Assembly: GCF_001005295.1 (NCBI RefSeq)
Contig: NZ_LBMK01000002.1
Coordinates: 1 to 64,000 of the forward strand
Direction: 5' to 3'
Origin: Streptomyces yangpuensis
GTDB taxonomy: Bacteria > Actinomycetota > Actinomycetes > Streptomycetales > Streptomycetaceae
Length of the DNA stretch: 64,000 nucleotides
Part shown: piece by piece, positions 18,355 to 28,535 of the stretch
How the letters are laid out: each line of letters begins with the position of its first letter
How positions within the stretch are numbered: the first letter of the stretch is position 1
Made by a program: the position numbers and the translations under genes
The notes under the pieces: generated by a model
Seen by the model: the letters and a program-made list of their open reading frames with translations, nothing else
Told to the model about the DNA's origin: nothing
Database searches by the model: none

Positions 18355-19419
18355 TCAGCCGACGGCGCCCGCCGAGGCCCGTTGACCGGCTCGGGCGAAC
18401 TCGGCCATGCCGTCTTCGAAGCCGACTTCCGGACGCCAGCCCAGTCCGTCGCGCAGTCGGGCGGAGTCGGCGGTGATGTGCCGTACATCCCCCAACCGGA
18501 ACTCGCCGGTCACCACCGGCGCGGGCCCGCCGTACGCGGAGGCCAGGGCCGACGCCATCTCGCCGACGGTCCGCGGCTGTCCGCTGCCGGTGTTGTAGGC
18601 GGTCAGCATCCCGGCAGCCGTCCCCCTGAGGGCCTCCAGGGCCACGACGTTCGCCGAGGCCACGTCCCTCACGTGGACGAAGTCCCGCCGCTGCGCGCCG
18701 TCCTCGAAGACCCGGGGGGCCTCGCCCCTGGCCAGGGCGGACCGGAAGAACGAGGCCACCCCGGCGTACGGGGTGTCGCGCGGCATCCCCGGCCCGTACA
18801 CGTTGTGGTAGCGCAGCGCGACCGCACGGCCCTCCACGCAGCGGGCCCAGGCGGCCGCCAGGTGCTCCTGGGCCAGCTTCGTCGTCGCGTAGACGTTCCG
18901 TGGATCCGTCGGCGCGTCCTCGCCGACCAGACCCGGAGCGAGCCCAGCCCCGCAGTCGGGGCACCGGGGCTCGAAACGGCCCGCCTCCAGATCCTCGGCC
19001 AGCCGCGGCCCGGGCCGTACCGTCCCGTGCCGTTCGCAGGTGTAGCGGCCCTCCCCGTACACCACCATCGACCCGGCGAGCACGAGCTGCCGGATGCCGG
19101 CGGACGCCATCTCCGCCAGCAGGACGGCCGTGCCGAGGTCGTTGCAGCCGACGTACTCGGGGGCATCGGCGAAGTCCTTTCCGAGGCCGACCATCGCAGC
19201 CTGGTGGCACACCGCGTCCATGCCCTGCAGTGCGTCCCGGACCGCGTCGGCGTCCCGCACGTCGGCCCGGACGAACTCCGCGTCCGGCAAGGCGGGTGTG
19301 TCAGGGTGGGCGGCCGGCAGCAGGGCGTCGAGCACGACGGGGTCGTGCCCGCTGTCCATGAGGGCGGTGACGATGTGGGAGCCGATGAACCCGGCCCCTC
19401 CGGTGACGAGTACGCGCAT
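18355..19419 (-). CDS. NAD-dependent epimerase/dehydratase with inserted CxxH/CxxC cluster
   Basis: A 354-residue extended SDR. GGAGFIG (7-13) binds NAD, Ser117 (LAGSMVVYGEG), Tyr177 and Lys181 (VYATTK) form the catalytic set. Between the active-site Ser and Tyr an insertion carries CERH (Cys128, His131) and CPDC (Cys153, Cys156), a potential zinc-binding cluster not found in ordinary GalE-type enzymes. The protein probably acts on an NDP-sugar. It is convergent with the kinase gene and unlinked to other sugar genes except the GT2/DUF2064 set nearby. Confidence 0.85.
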   Translation of the reverse strand: MRVLVTGGAGFIGSHIVTALMDSGHDPVVLDALLPAAHPDTPALPDAEFVRADVRDADAVRDALQGMDAVCHQAAMVGLGKDFADAPEYVGCNDLGTAVLLAEMASAGIRQLVLAGSMVVYGEGRYTCERHGTVRPGPRLAEDLEAGRFEPRCPDCGAGLAPGLVGEDAPTDPRNVYATTKLAQEHLAAAWARCVEGRAVALRYHNVYGPGMPRDTPYAGVASFFRSALARGEAPRVFEDGAQRRDFVHVRDVASANVVALEALRGTAAGMLTAYNTGSGQPRTVGEMASALASAYGGPAPVVTGEFRLGDVRHITADSARLRDGLGWRPEVGFEDGMAEFARAGQRASAGAVG

Positions 19420-19713
19420 GCCCCGGACGCTACGCAGTACCGGCTGTCGGAGCCGTCTCCCACGCGCGGGCGTAAGACTTCCGTCATAGGTGATCGGCGC
19501 GGCCCACGGGGCGGCGTCCAGCCGCGAGCAGTGCGGCGATGACGGGGGCGACGGGGCTGCGAGCCGACTCTGTGGCGAGGGGACGGCATCACCGGCCGGG
19601 CCGTGGGGTCGTTCGGGTTGACGCCGGTGGCGGCGGAGACCAGGGCGGCGCCGGTGGCCTTCCGTGCGGACGCGCTCCGGCTGCCGGACCGGCCTCGTGC
19701 ATGGTCGTCACGA

Positions 19714-19803
19714 TCAGAACCTTTCGGGGAAGAACAACGCCAGGATCAGATACCCGACCAGGCTGACCGCGACGACGATGCCTACGACAGTCTCCGTGCT
19801 CAC
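19714..19803 (-). CDS. kdpF: Orphan KdpF-like small membrane protein (second copy)
   Basis: GTG at 19803 opens a 29-residue frame with a single hydrophobic helix containing VGIVVAVSLVGYLILALFFP and ending PERF. This is the hallmark length and ending of KdpF, the small subunit that stabilises the KdpABC potassium pump. The GGAGGA ribosome site lies just upstream. Unlike the copy at 28,446, it is not followed by kdpA. It stands alone between the epimerase and kdpD, with paired TTGACG repeats about 105-120 bp upstream. Confidence 0.75.
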   Translation of the reverse strand: MSTETVVGIVVAVSLVGYLILALFFPERF

Positions 19804-19885
19804 CCGTACACCGACTCCTCCGTGCGTCCTCAACCTCACCAGCGAACATCAAGGAAACGCTGAACGAAACGGCGCATACGGCTTC

Positions 19886-19923
19886 CTGACGCGGTTGGCC
19901 GGGACTTTGACGGTGTATTGACG
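19886..19923. promoter_or_regulatory. TTGACG repeats upstream of orphan kdpF
   Basis: TTGACG occurs at 19907-19912 and again at 19918-19923, exactly 11 bp apart, with a related CTGACG at 19886-19891. One-turn spacing of direct repeats is how OmpR-family regulators such as KdpE bind DNA. The same arrangement occurs at 29,014. KdpE binding is inferred. Confidence 0.4.
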
Positions 19924-20231
19924 GCCGCTCCATCGACAGGGTGAAGGCGGTGTGCCGGGAAGCCCGGCTGGCGTGGTTCCCGCTGCCCTCGGCCGCCGTC
20001 CAGCGGAACGCGGGCGCACACCCGTCCTGCGCGTCCCGGCCGTGCTGACGCGGGCACGTGGCGTGGTCCCCCGGCGGCAGGTACGCGGAGGGCGCGCGGC
20101 CGACGTCAGAGGGCCGGGCAGGCAGCGGGCGCCGTCGGCAGCACCGGATTCGGTGGCCGATCGTCGTAGCGCGGACCGCTGTTCATGGCGCAATCCCAGC
20201 GCATCGCCGACGTCGGGGCAAGCGCCCGGCG

Positions 20232-20312
20232 GCTCCTTGACGGCCTTCTGATGCCCCTCCATCAGGGCGGCGTAAAAGATCGACTTCCGCGCGGAAGGAA
20301 CCCGTCAAGGAG
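20232..20312. repeat. Nested inverted repeats in the kdpF2-kdpD gap
   Basis: An 11-bp inverted repeat CTCCTTGACGG (about 20233-20243) / CCGTCAAGGAG (about 20302-20312) encloses two further palindromes: CTGATG-CCCCTC-CATCAG and the 14-bp CTTCCGCGCGGAAG. The outer arms contain the TTGACG motif shared with other kdp intergenic sites. It could be a regulatory region or a multi-stem terminator. No gene is seen in 19,930-20,470. Confidence 0.4.
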
Positions 20313-20478
20313 TGGCGCCGGGGCCTTCGGCCGGGCGCAGACTGAAGTGGCGACGGAGCCGGACGACGGACCGGCGGCACGCGGCCGGCGGGCGGTGACC
20401 TGAACACCTCCGCAGCCGCGCATGGTCCCACCGTGGGGGTACGGACCGATGCGACCGCGTGTCGGTCACCCGTCGCAC

Positions 20479-20537
20479 AACACATGAGCCGTCCGGCCTT
20501 CCGGTGTGGGGATACCGGGCCGGACGGCTCTCGTGTT
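20479..20537. terminator. Strong hairpin terminator after kdpD
   Basis: GAGCCGTCCGGCC (20486-20498) pairs perfectly with GGCCGGACGGCTC (20518-20530) around a 19-nt loop. A 2-nt mismatch and five more pairs (AACAC/GTGTT) extend it to 20479-20537. It lies 20 nt past the kdpD stop on the minus strand. Confidence 0.8.
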
Positions 20538-20556
20538 CCAGGGGGTTGCCCCGGTG

Positions 20557-23100
20557 TCAGGTGACCGCGGACGCCGGGAGCTCCGGGGACAGCGGAGGTC
20601 CGTCACCCGCTACGGGGAGGGTGAGGACCATCGTGAGGCCGCCGCCCGGAGTGTCCTCGGCCGTGAGGGTGCCCTTGATGGCTTCGGTGAAGCCGCGTGC
20701 GACGGCGAGGCCGAGGCCGACGCCGGCGCCGCGCGGGGCGTCGCCGTGGCGCTGGAAGGGTTCGAATATGCGGTCCTTGGCCTCGTCCGGGACACCGGGG
20801 CCCCGGTCGACGACCCGGAGCTCGACGCGGCTGCCCAGGGCGCTCGCAGACACGTTGACGGGCTGTCGGTGGGGGCTGTACTTGACGGCGTTCTCGACGA
20901 TGTTGGCGACGGCCCGCTCCAATAGGCCCCGGTCGACGGCGACCATCGGCAGCGTCTCGGGGATGTCGAGTTCGACGCTGTCCTCCGGTACGCCGCGCAG
21001 GGCCATCGGGACGACCTCGTCGAGGTCGGTTTCCCGGATCAGGGGGACGACGGTGCCGGTGTTGAGGCGGGACATGTCGAGGAGGTTGCCGATCAGGGCG
21101 GCGAGGCGGTCGGCGCCGTCCTCGATGCCTTCGAGCAGTTCGGCCTTGTCGTCCTCGGACCATTCGACGTCGTCGGAGCGCAGGGAGGTGACCGAGGCCT
21201 TGATACCGGCGAGCGGGGTGCGCAGGTCGTGGCTGACCGAGGCCAGCAGGGCCGTGCGGATGCGGTTGGCCTCGGCGAGCTCGCGCGACTTCTCCGCTTC
21301 GTCGACGAGGCGCTGGCGGTCGAGTACGACGGCTGCCTGGGCGGCGAAGGCGCCGAGGACACGGCGGTCCTCGGCGGGCAGGACCCGGCCGGTCAGGGTG
21401 AGGGTCATGGTGTCGCCGATGGGCAGGTCCACGTCCGCGTCCTCGGGGCGGACGACGGTGCCTGTGCCGACGGATGCCGCCGTGGTCCAGGGGTCGACTT
21501 CGCTGGTGCGCTCCAGGAGGGCCACCGACTGCATGGCGAAGGTCTCGCGGAGGCGTTCCAGGAGGGCGTCGAGGGAGTCCTCGCCGCGCAGGACGCTGCC
21601 GGCGAGGAAGGAGAGGATCTCCGACTCGGCGCGCAGGCGGGCGGCCTGGTGGGTGCGCCGCGCGGCGAGGTCGACCACGGAGGCCACGGACACTGCCACG
21701 CCGATGAAGATCGCGATGGCGACGATGTTCTTCGGGTCGGAGATCGTGAACTGGTGCAGCGGCGGTGTGAAGTAGTAGTTCAGCAGCAGGGACCCGAACG
21801 CCGCCGAGGCGAGCGCGGGGAGCAGCCCGCCGAGGAGTGCCGCCGCCACCGTGCACGTGAGGAAGAGCAGCATGTCGTTGGCCAGGCCGAGGCCGGGGAC
21901 CAGCTGGTTCAGCAGGACGGTGAGCAGCACGGGGCCGCCGATGCCGGCCAGCCAGCCCCAGATGCGGCGGGACCGTCCAAGGCGCGCGCCGCGCGCGACG
22001 GGCAGGCCGCGGCCCTTGGCGGCCTCGTCGTGGGTGACGATGTGGACGTCGAGGTCCGGGCCCGATTCGCGGGCGACGGTGGCGCTGACGCCGGGGCTGA
22101 AAACCGACTGCCAGGAGCGGCGGCGGCTCACGCCGAGCACGATCTGGGTGGCGTTGCAGCCGCGGGCGAACTCCAGCAGGGCGTCGGAGACGTCGTCGCC
22201 TATGACGTGGTGGAAGGTGCCGCCGAGACCTTCGACCAGGGTGCGTTGGACGGCGAGCTCCTTGGGCGAGGCAGAGGACAGCCCGTCGCTGGCGGCGATG
22301 TACACGGCGAGGACCTCTCCGCCGGCGCCCTTCTCCGCCAGGCGGGCGGCCCGCCGGATGAGCGTACGGCCCTCGGGGCCCCCGGTGATGCCGACGACGA
22401 TGCGTTCGCGGGCCTGCCAGGTGGAGCGGATGTTGTGCTCGCCCCGGTACTCCTGGAGGTACTCGTCGACCCGGTCGGCCACCCACAGCAGCGCCAGCTC
22501 CCGCAGCGCGGTCAGGTTCCCGGGCCGGAAGTAGTTCGAGAGGGCCGCGTCGACCTTGTCGGGCTTGTAGACGTTGCCGTGGGCCATGCGCCGCCGCAGC
22601 GCCTGCGGGGACATGTCCACCAGTTCGATCTGGTCCGCCCGCCGGGCCACCTCGTCGGGGACGGTCTCGCGCTGCCGTACGCCTGTGATCGTCTCGACCA
22701 CGTCGCCCAGCGATTCGAGGTGCTGGATGTTCACGGTGGAGATGACGTCGATGCCGGCCTGGAGGAGCTCCTCCACGTCCTGCCAGCGCTTGGCGTTGCG
22801 CGAGCCGGGAACGTTGGTGTGTGCGAGCTCGTCCACCAGCACGACGGCGGGGCGGCGGGCGAGGATCGCGTCGACGTCCATCTCGGTGAACGTGGAGCCG
22901 CGGTACTCCAGCTCACGCCGCTCGATGAGCTCGAGGCCGTGCAGCATCACCTCGGTCCGTGGCCGGCTGTGGTGCTCGACGAAGCCGACGACGCAGTCGG
23001 TGCCCCGCTCGACCCGGCGGTGCGCCTCGGAGAGCATCGCGTACGTCTTGCCGACGCCCGGTGCCGCGCCGAGGTAGATGCGGAGCTTGCCGCGACCCAT
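20557..23100 (-). CDS. kdpD: KdpD potassium/turgor sensor histidine kinase
   Basis: An 847-residue kinase with the full KdpD layout. An N-terminal KdpD domain carries Walker A GAAPGVGKT (11-19) and VDELAHTNVPGSRN. A USP-like domain (about 232-357) includes ERIVVGITGGPEGRTLIRRA. Four transmembrane helices lie between ~380 and 480, followed by a GAF-like region and the kinase core with SVSHDLRTPLAG (His624), IVENAVKYSP and GVGLGLAVARG. It senses low potassium or ionic stress and phosphorylates KdpE, encoded just upstream. ATG 23100 is clear. Confidence 0.97.
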   Translation of the reverse strand: MGRGKLRIYLGAAPGVGKTYAMLSEAHRRVERGTDCVVGFVEHHSRPRTEVMLHGLELIERRELEYRGSTFTEMDVDAILARRPAVVLVDELAHTNVPGSRNAKRWQDVEELLQAGIDVISTVNIQHLESLGDVVETITGVRQRETVPDEVARRADQIELVDMSPQALRRRMAHGNVYKPDKVDAALSNYFRPGNLTALRELALLWVADRVDEYLQEYRGEHNIRSTWQARERIVVGITGGPEGRTLIRRAARLAEKGAGGEVLAVYIAASDGLSSASPKELAVQRTLVEGLGGTFHHVIGDDVSDALLEFARGCNATQIVLGVSRRRSWQSVFSPGVSATVARESGPDLDVHIVTHDEAAKGRGLPVARGARLGRSRRIWGWLAGIGGPVLLTVLLNQLVPGLGLANDMLLFLTCTVAAALLGGLLPALASAAFGSLLLNYYFTPPLHQFTISDPKNIVAIAIFIGVAVSVASVVDLAARRTHQAARLRAESEILSFLAGSVLRGEDSLDALLERLRETFAMQSVALLERTSEVDPWTTAASVGTGTVVRPEDADVDLPIGDTMTLTLTGRVLPAEDRRVLGAFAAQAAVVLDRQRLVDEAEKSRELAEANRIRTALLASVSHDLRTPLAGIKASVTSLRSDDVEWSEDDKAELLEGIEDGADRLAALIGNLLDMSRLNTGTVVPLIRETDLDEVVPMALRGVPEDSVELDIPETLPMVAVDRGLLERAVANIVENAVKYSPHRQPVNVSASALGSRVELRVVDRGPGVPDEAKDRIFEPFQRHGDAPRGAGVGLGLAVARGFTEAIKGTLTAEDTPGGGLTMVLTLPVAGDGPPLSPELPASAVT

Positions 23101-23139
23101 GTTCAGACTCTTCTTCTCTGTCGACGGTTGGGCGGATGA

Positions 23140-23829
23140 TCAGGGTTCGAAGCGGTAGCCCATGCCCGGTTCGGTGATCAGGTATCGGGGGTGCGAAGGG
23201 TCCGGCTCCAGTTTGCGCCGGAGCTGGGCCAGGTACACGCGCAGGTAATTGGTGTTCTCGCTGTAAGTGGGGCCCCAGACTTCCAGCAGCAGCCTGCTCT
23301 GGGTGATCAGCCGGCCGGGGTGGGCGATGAGGATTTCCAGCAGGTGCCACTCGGTCGGGGTCAGCCGTACCGTGCGTTCGCCCCGGTACACCTTCTTCGC
23401 GACCAGGTCGACGGTGAACTCGTCGGTGGTGACGATCGAAACCTCGTCGGCCCGCGAGGCGTCGGCCGGCTCCTGTCTCCGGGCGGCCGCGCGCAGCCGG
23501 GCGAGGAGTTCGTCCATGCTGAACGGTTTCGTCACGTAGTCGTCTGCGCCGGCGTCCAGGGCTCGGATCTTGTCTTCCGAGGTGTGGCGTGCGGACAGCA
23601 CCAGGATGGGCACGCGGCTCCAGCCGCGCACGCTCTTGATCACGTCGACGCCGTCCATGTCGGGGAGCCCGAGGTCGAGCACGATGACGTCCGGCTTGCG
23701 CGCGGCCGCGAGCCGCAGGGCCGAGCCGCCGTCCGGAGCCTCTTCGACCTCGAATTTGCGTGCCTGCAGATTGATCTTGAGCGCACGGACGAGCTGGGGA
23801 TCGTCCTCCACCACCAGCACCCGGGTCAT
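23140..23829 (-). CDS. kdpE: KdpE response regulator
   Basis: A 229-residue OmpR-family regulator: RVLVVEDDPQLVRAL, phosphoacceptor Asp52 in VIVLDLGLPDMDG, Lys101 in YVTKPF, then a winged helix with RLTPTEWHLLEILIAHPGRL and NYLRVYLAQLRRKLEPDP. It lies 39 nt before kdpD and 100 nt after kdpC, in the order kdpFABC-E-D typical of this phylum. It should activate the kdp operon; candidate binding repeats are listed separately. Confidence 0.96.
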   Translation of the reverse strand: MTRVLVVEDDPQLVRALKINLQARKFEVEEAPDGGSALRLAAARKPDVIVLDLGLPDMDGVDVIKSVRGWSRVPILVLSARHTSEDKIRALDAGADDYVTKPFSMDELLARLRAAARRQEPADASRADEVSIVTTDEFTVDLVAKKVYRGERTVRLTPTEWHLLEILIAHPGRLITQSRLLLEVWGPTYSENTNYLRVYLAQLRRKLEPDPSHPRYLITEPGMGYRFEP

Positions 23830-23930
23830 GGGTGTGCAGCCTTTCCTTCGATGAGAACAAGACGGTCAGGAGCCGGCATGGCGCGAGCATCCCGCGCCCT
23901 GCCGGCTCCCGGTCCGTGCGATGGGGAACA

Positions 23931-24665
23931 TCAGCCGTTGGTCAGTGCCTTGAGCGCGATGTTGAGTTCGAGGACGTTGACCCGCGGCTCGCCCATGAAG
24001 CCGAGGATCCGGCCGGTGGTGTGGTCGGCGACGAGCTTCTCGACCTGCTTGACGTCGAGCTTGTTCTGCTCGGCGACCCGGTGGATCTGGAGCTCGGCGT
24101 AGGCGGGGGAGATGTGCGGGTCGAGGCCGGAGCCCGAGGAGGTGACGGCGTCAGCCGGCACGTCCTCCGGCTTGACCGTGTGGGAGGGGGTGGAGTTGTC
24201 CGCGATGACGGCTTCCTTGGCGGCGACGACCTGGGCGCAGAGGGTGCCCTCCTCGGCGTCCTTGGTGCACTGGCCGTTCACGGCTCCGTTGTCGGCGGAG
24301 CGGTTGGTGGCGCCGGAGAGGATCAGCGAGTACTGGGTGTTGACGCTGTTGGTGCCCAGGCCGCCCGAGGGGCGGGGCTGGAACCACCTCAGGTCCGGCT
24401 TCGCGGCCTCCTCCGGGTCGTCGCCCGCCGTCGAATCAGAAGCAGCCTGCTTGGGCAGGTTGTAGGTCTGCCCGATGAGGGAGGAGCCGACGACGGTGCC
24501 GCTCTGGTCCTTGATCTCGGAGCCGTTGGCCTTGTCGTTGAACAGAGCCTGGGCGATGCCGGTGACGGCGAGCGGGTAGATGACCCCGCAGATCACGGTC
24601 AGGACGAGCAGGGCCCGCAGGCCCGCCCCGATCAACCGTGCGGTGTTGCGTACGGAGTTGTTCAT
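23931..24665 (-). CDS. kdpC: KdpC subunit of the potassium-transporting ATPase
   Basis: A 244-residue subunit with one N-terminal membrane helix (LRALLVLTVICGVIYPLAVTG) and a periplasmic domain with GSSLIGQTYNLPK, RWFQPRPS, SGSGLDPHISPAYAELQIHR and a C-terminal GEPRVNVLELNIAL. It is somewhat longer than enterobacterial KdpC because of an internal loop rich in acidic residues. KdpC bridges KdpA and KdpB and raises ATP affinity. It starts 7 nt after kdpB. Confidence 0.96.
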   Translation of the reverse strand: MNNSVRNTARLIGAGLRALLVLTVICGVIYPLAVTGIAQALFNDKANGSEIKDQSGTVVGSSLIGQTYNLPKQAASDSTAGDDPEEAAKPDLRWFQPRPSGGLGTNSVNTQYSLILSGATNRSADNGAVNGQCTKDAEEGTLCAQVVAAKEAVIADNSTPSHTVKPEDVPADAVTSSGSGLDPHISPAYAELQIHRVAEQNKLDVKQVEKLVADHTTGRILGFMGEPRVNVLELNIALKALTNG

Positions 24666-24672
24666 GGTCGTC

Positions 24673-26778
24673 TCAGCCGATTCCGGGGAGGAGGGTGATG
24701 AGCAGGTCGATGAGCTTGATGCCGATGAACGGGGCGATCAGACCGCCCACGCCGTACAGCCCGAGGTTCCGGCGGAGCATCTTGTCGGCGCTGGTCGGCC
24801 GGTACTGGACGCCCTTGAGGGCGAGGGGGACGAGCGCGATGATGATCAGCGCGTTGAAGATGACGGCCGAGAGGATCGCCGATTCAGGGGACGCGAGCCC
24901 CATGATGTTGAGCTTGTCGAGGCCCGGGTAGACCACGGCGAACATGGCCGGGATGATCGCGAAGTACTTCGCGACGTCGTTGGCGATGGAGAAGGTGGTC
25001 AGGGCTCCGCGGGTGATGAGGAGCTGCTTGCCGATCTCGACGATCTCGATGAGCTTGGTGGGGTTGGAGTCCAGGTCCACCATGTTCCCGGCCTCCTTGG
25101 CGGCCGACGTCCCGGTGTTCATGGCGACCCCGACGTCGGCCTGGGCCAGGGCGGGCGCGTCGTTGGTGCCGTCACCGGTCATCGCGACGAGCTTGCCGCC
25201 GGCCTGCTCCCGCTTGATCAGGGCCATCTTGTCCTCGGGCGTGGCCTCGGCGAGGAAGTCGTCGACACCCGCCTCCTCGGCGATCGCTTTGGCCGTCAGC
25301 GGGTTGTCACCCGTGATCATGACCGTCTTGATGCCCATGCGGCGCAGCTCCTCGAACCGCTCCCGCATGCCCTCCTTGACGACGTCCTTGAGGTGGATGA
25401 CACCCAGGACCCGGGCGCCCTTCTCGTCCTTGACGGCGACCAGGAGTGGCGTGCCGCCGGCCTCGGAGATGCGGTTGGCGAGGAGGTCGGCGTCCTCGGA
25501 GACCTCGCCGCCCTGCTCCTTGACCCACGCGATGATCGAACCGGCCGCGCCCTTGCGGGTCTGCTTGCCATCCACGTCAACACCGGACATACGGGTCTGG
25601 GCGGTGAAGGCGATCCACTCGGCGTGCGCGAGCTCGCCCTGGTGGCGTTCGCGCAGCCCGTACCTCTCCTTGGCGAGGACCACGATGGAACGGCCCTCGG
25701 GGGTCTCGTCCGCGAGCGACGAAAGCTGGGCGGCGTCCGCGACCTCCGCCTCGGTCGTGCCCTTGACCGGCACGAACTCCGACGCCTGGCGGTTGCCGAG
25801 GGTGATGGTGCCGGTCTTGTCGAGCAGCAGCGTCGAGACGTCGCCGGCGGCCTCGACGGCGCGGCCCGACATGGCCAGGACGTTGCGCTGGACCAGACGG
25901 TCCATGCCCGCAATGCCGATCGCGGAGAGCAGCGCGCCGATGGTGGTGGGGATCAGGCAGACCAGCAGCGCGGTCAGCACGATCATGGACTGCTCGGCGC
26001 CCGCGTAGATCGCGAAGGGCTGGAGCGTGACCACGGCGAGCAGGAAGACGATGGTGAGGGACGCGAGGAGGATGTTCAGCGCGATCTCGTTGGGCGTCTT
26101 CTGCCGCGCGGCACCCTCGACCAGCGCGATCATCCGGTCGATGAAGGTCTCGCCCGGCTTCGTCGTGATCTTGATGACGATCCGGTCGGAGAGCACCTTC
26201 GTACCGCCGGTGACCGCGGACCGGTCGCCGCCCGACTCCCGGATGACGGGAGCCGACTCGCCGGTGATGGCCGACTCGTCCACGGAGGCGACGCCCTCGA
26301 CGACGTCGCCGTCGCCGGGGATGACGTCCCCCGCCTCGCAGACCACCAGGTCACCGATCTTCAGCTCGGTGCCCGGGACCTGCTCCTCGCCCCTGCCGTC
26401 CTTGGTCAGGCGGCGGGCGACGGAGTCGGTCTTGGCCTTGCGCAGGGTGTCGGCCTGCGCCTTGCCGCGGCCCTCGGCCACGGCCTCGGCCAGGTTGGCG
26501 AAGATCGTGGTCAGCCAGAGCCAGGCGGTGATGGCCCAGCCGAACCAGTCCGTCGGGTCCAGACACGCGAGGACGGTCGTGACCACCGAGCCGATGAGGA
26601 CGACGAACATGACCGGGGACTTGATCATGATGCGGGGGTCGAGCTTGCGGACCGCGTCGGGGAAGGACTTCAGCAGTTGCCTGGGGTCGAAGAGGCCGCC
26701 GCCCACGCGGCCGCCGTCCGGCTTGTGGCCGGTGGGCACGTCCTGGTGCGGAGCCCTGGTGGGTGTGGCGGTGCTCAT
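24673..26778 (-). CDS. kdpB: KdpB ATPase subunit (main copy)
   Basis: A 701-residue P-type ATPase subunit. It has the actuator TGES motif ([22 protein letters not shown]), phosphorylation site [24 protein letters not shown] in the nucleotide domain, and hinge MVTGDG-type sequence [23 protein letters not shown] 26778 overlaps the kdpA stop (ATGA). The N-terminal ~45 residues are a hydrophilic extension ([17 protein letters not shown]). It energises K+ uptake through KdpA. Confidence 0.97.
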   Translation of the reverse strand: MSTATPTRAPHQDVPTGHKPDGGRVGGGLFDPRQLLKSFPDAVRKLDPRIMIKSPVMFVVLIGSVVTTVLACLDPTDWFGWAITAWLWLTTIFANLAEAVAEGRGKAQADTLRKAKTDSVARRLTKDGRGEEQVPGTELKIGDLVVCEAGDVIPGDGDVVEGVASVDESAITGESAPVIRESGGDRSAVTGGTKVLSDRIVIKITTKPGETFIDRMIALVEGAARQKTPNEIALNILLASLTIVFLLAVVTLQPFAIYAGAEQSMIVLTALLVCLIPTTIGALLSAIGIAGMDRLVQRNVLAMSGRAVEAAGDVSTLLLDKTGTITLGNRQASEFVPVKGTTEAEVADAAQLSSLADETPEGRSIVVLAKERYGLRERHQGELAHAEWIAFTAQTRMSGVDVDGKQTRKGAAGSIIAWVKEQGGEVSEDADLLANRISEAGGTPLLVAVKDEKGARVLGVIHLKDVVKEGMRERFEELRRMGIKTVMITGDNPLTAKAIAEEAGVDDFLAEATPEDKMALIKREQAGGKLVAMTGDGTNDAPALAQADVGVAMNTGTSAAKEAGNMVDLDSNPTKLIEIVEIGKQLLITRGALTTFSIANDVAKYFAIIPAMFAVVYPGLDKLNIMGLASPESAILSAVIFNALIIIALVPLALKGVQYRPTSADKMLRRNLGLYGVGGLIAPFIGIKLIDLLITLLPGIG

Positions 26779-28439
26779 GACGCGAGCCCTTCGGCGAGCG
26801 GTCCCAGCGCGAGGGCGGGGAAGTAGGTCAGACCGGTGACGATCAGGATGGTTCCGACGAGCAGGCCCGTGTAGAGGGGCTTGTCGGTGCGCAGGGTGCC
26901 GGCGGTCTCGGGGACGGGCTTCTGCTCGGCGAGCGAGCCCGCCAGGGCCAGGACGAACACCATGGGCAGGAACCGGCCCAGCAGCATCGCGATGCCGATG
27001 GTCGAGTTGAACCACTGCGTGTCGGCGTTCAGACCCGCGAAGGCCGAACCGTTGTTGTTGGCGCCCGAGGTGTAGGCGTAAAGGACCTCGGAGAACCCGT
27101 GCGCACCGGCATTCGTCATCGAGTTGACGGGCGTGGGCAGGGCCATCGCCGCAGCCGTGAAGCACAGCACCAGCGCCGGGGTGATGAGGATGTAGCAGGC
27201 CGCGAGCTTGATCTCGCGGGTGCCGATCTTCTTGCCGAGGTACTCGGGGGTGCGGCCGACCATCAGGCCGGCGATGAACACCGCGATGATCGCCATGATC
27301 AGCATGCCGTAGAGGCCGGAGCCGACACCGCCGGGCGCGATCTCGCCGAGCTGCATGCCCAGCAGCTGGATGCCGCCACCGAAGCCGGTGAAGGAGGAGT
27401 GGAAGGAGTTGACAGCGCCGGTCGAGGTCAGGGTGGTGGACACGGAGAAGATGGCCGAGGCGCCGATGCCGAACCGGGTCTCCTTGCCCTCCATCGCGCC
27501 GCCCGCGGTCTCGAAGGCGGGGCCGTTGCCGGCGAACTCGGTCCACATCATCAGGGCGACGAATCCGACCCAGATGACCGCCATCGTCGCGAGGATCGCG
27601 TAGCCCTGGCGCAGGCTACCGACCATGCGGCCGAAGGTGCGGGTCAGCGAGAACGGGATGACGAGGATGAGGAAGATCTCGAAGAGGTTGGAGAACGGGT
27701 TGGGGTTCTCGAAGGGGTGGGCGGAGTTGGCGTTGAAGTACCCGCCGCCGTTTGTTCCGAGTTCCTTGATGACTTCCTGGGAGGCGACGGCGCCGCCGTT
27801 CCACTGCTGGGTGCCGCCCATGAACTGCCCGACCTCGTGGATGCCGGCGAAGTTCTGGATCGCGCCGCAGGCCACGAGGATGATCGCGCCGATCACGGAG
27901 ATCGGCAGCAGGATGCGGAAGACACCCCGCACCAGGTCGGCCCAGAAGTTGCCCAGCTCACCGGTCCGCGAGCGGGCGAAGCCCCGTACGAGGGCCACGG
28001 CGACGGCCATGCCGACCGCGGCGGAGACGAAGTTCTGCACCGCCAGGCCGCCGGTCTGCACGACGTGGCCCATGGCCTGCTCGCCGTAGTACGACTGCCA
28101 GTTGGTGTTGGCGACGAACGACGCGGCGGTGTTGAAGGCCTGGTCGGGGTCGATGGCCTGGAAGCCGAGCGAGCCGGGCAGGACGCCCTGGGCGCGCTGG
28201 AGGCCGTACAGGAACAGGACGCTCACCGCGGAGAAGGCGAGGACACCGCGCAGGTAGGCGGGCCAGCGCATCTCGGCGGTGGGATTGGCGCCGATGGCCT
28301 TGTAGATCCACTTCTCCGGCTTGTAGTGCTTCTCGGAGGAGTAGACGCGGGCCATGTAGTCGCCGAGCGGGCGGTAGGCCAGCGCGAGTGCGGCGATCAG
28401 TGCGAGGAGCTGGAGCACACCAGCGAGAACGGGACTCAT
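26775..28439 (-). CDS. kdpA: KdpA potassium-binding channel subunit
   Basis: A 554-residue polytopic protein with the four repeated selectivity-filter-like loops of the superfamily of K+ transporters, including [34 protein letters not shown] and [14 protein letters not shown]. Residues near the start ([18 protein letters not shown]) are typical. It transports K+ inward at high affinity. Its start lies 6 nt beyond the kdpF stop. Confidence 0.97.
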   Translation of the reverse strand: MSPVLAGVLQLLALIAALALAYRPLGDYMARVYSSEKHYKPEKWIYKAIGANPTAEMRWPAYLRGVLAFSAVSVLFLYGLQRAQGVLPGSLGFQAIDPDQAFNTAASFVANTNWQSYYGEQAMGHVVQTGGLAVQNFVSAAVGMAVAVALVRGFARSRTGELGNFWADLVRGVFRILLPISVIGAIILVACGAIQNFAGIHEVGQFMGGTQQWNGGAVASQEVIKELGTNGGGYFNANSAHPFENPNPFSNLFEIFLILVIPFSLTRTFGRMVGSLRQGYAILATMAVIWVGFVALMMWTEFAGNGPAFETAGGAMEGKETRFGIGASAIFSVSTTLTSTGAVNSFHSSFTGFGGGIQLLGMQLGEIAPGGVGSGLYGMLIMAIIAVFIAGLMVGRTPEYLGKKIGTREIKLAACYILITPALVLCFTAAAMALPTPVNSMTNAGAHGFSEVLYAYTSGANNNGSAFAGLNADTQWFNSTIGIAMLLGRFLPMVFVLALAGSLAEQKPVPETAGTLRTDKPLYTGLLVGTILIVTGLTYFPALALGPLAEGLAS

Positions 28440-28445
28440 CGGTGG

Positions 28446-28535
28446 CTAGAACCTCTCCGGCTTGACAAGGGCGAGGACGAGGTATCCGAGCAGGGCGATG
28501 GCCACGACGAGGCCGACGATGTTTTCGGCGTTCAC
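28446..28535 (-). CDS. kdpF: KdpF small subunit
   Basis: A 29-residue single-helix protein starting at GTG 28535, with IVGLVVAIALLGYLVLAL and ending KPERF. It lies directly before kdpA and overlaps the preceding 27-residue frame by 4 nt (GTGA). KdpF binds between KdpA and KdpB and stabilises the complex. The second copy at 19,714 has the same length and ending. Confidence 0.88.
   Translation of the reverse strand: MNAENIVGLVVAIALLGYLVLALVKPERF

Noticed and set aside
21229..23139. Long open frame on the plus strand (636 codons)
   Set aside because: It is the exact antisense of kdpD, whose domains are unmistakable; the open frame is a by-product of high GC.
24580..26826. 748-codon plus-strand frame with Asp/Gly/His-rich product
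   Set aside because: Antisense shadow of kdpC and kdpB; composition is low-complexity and without any domain.
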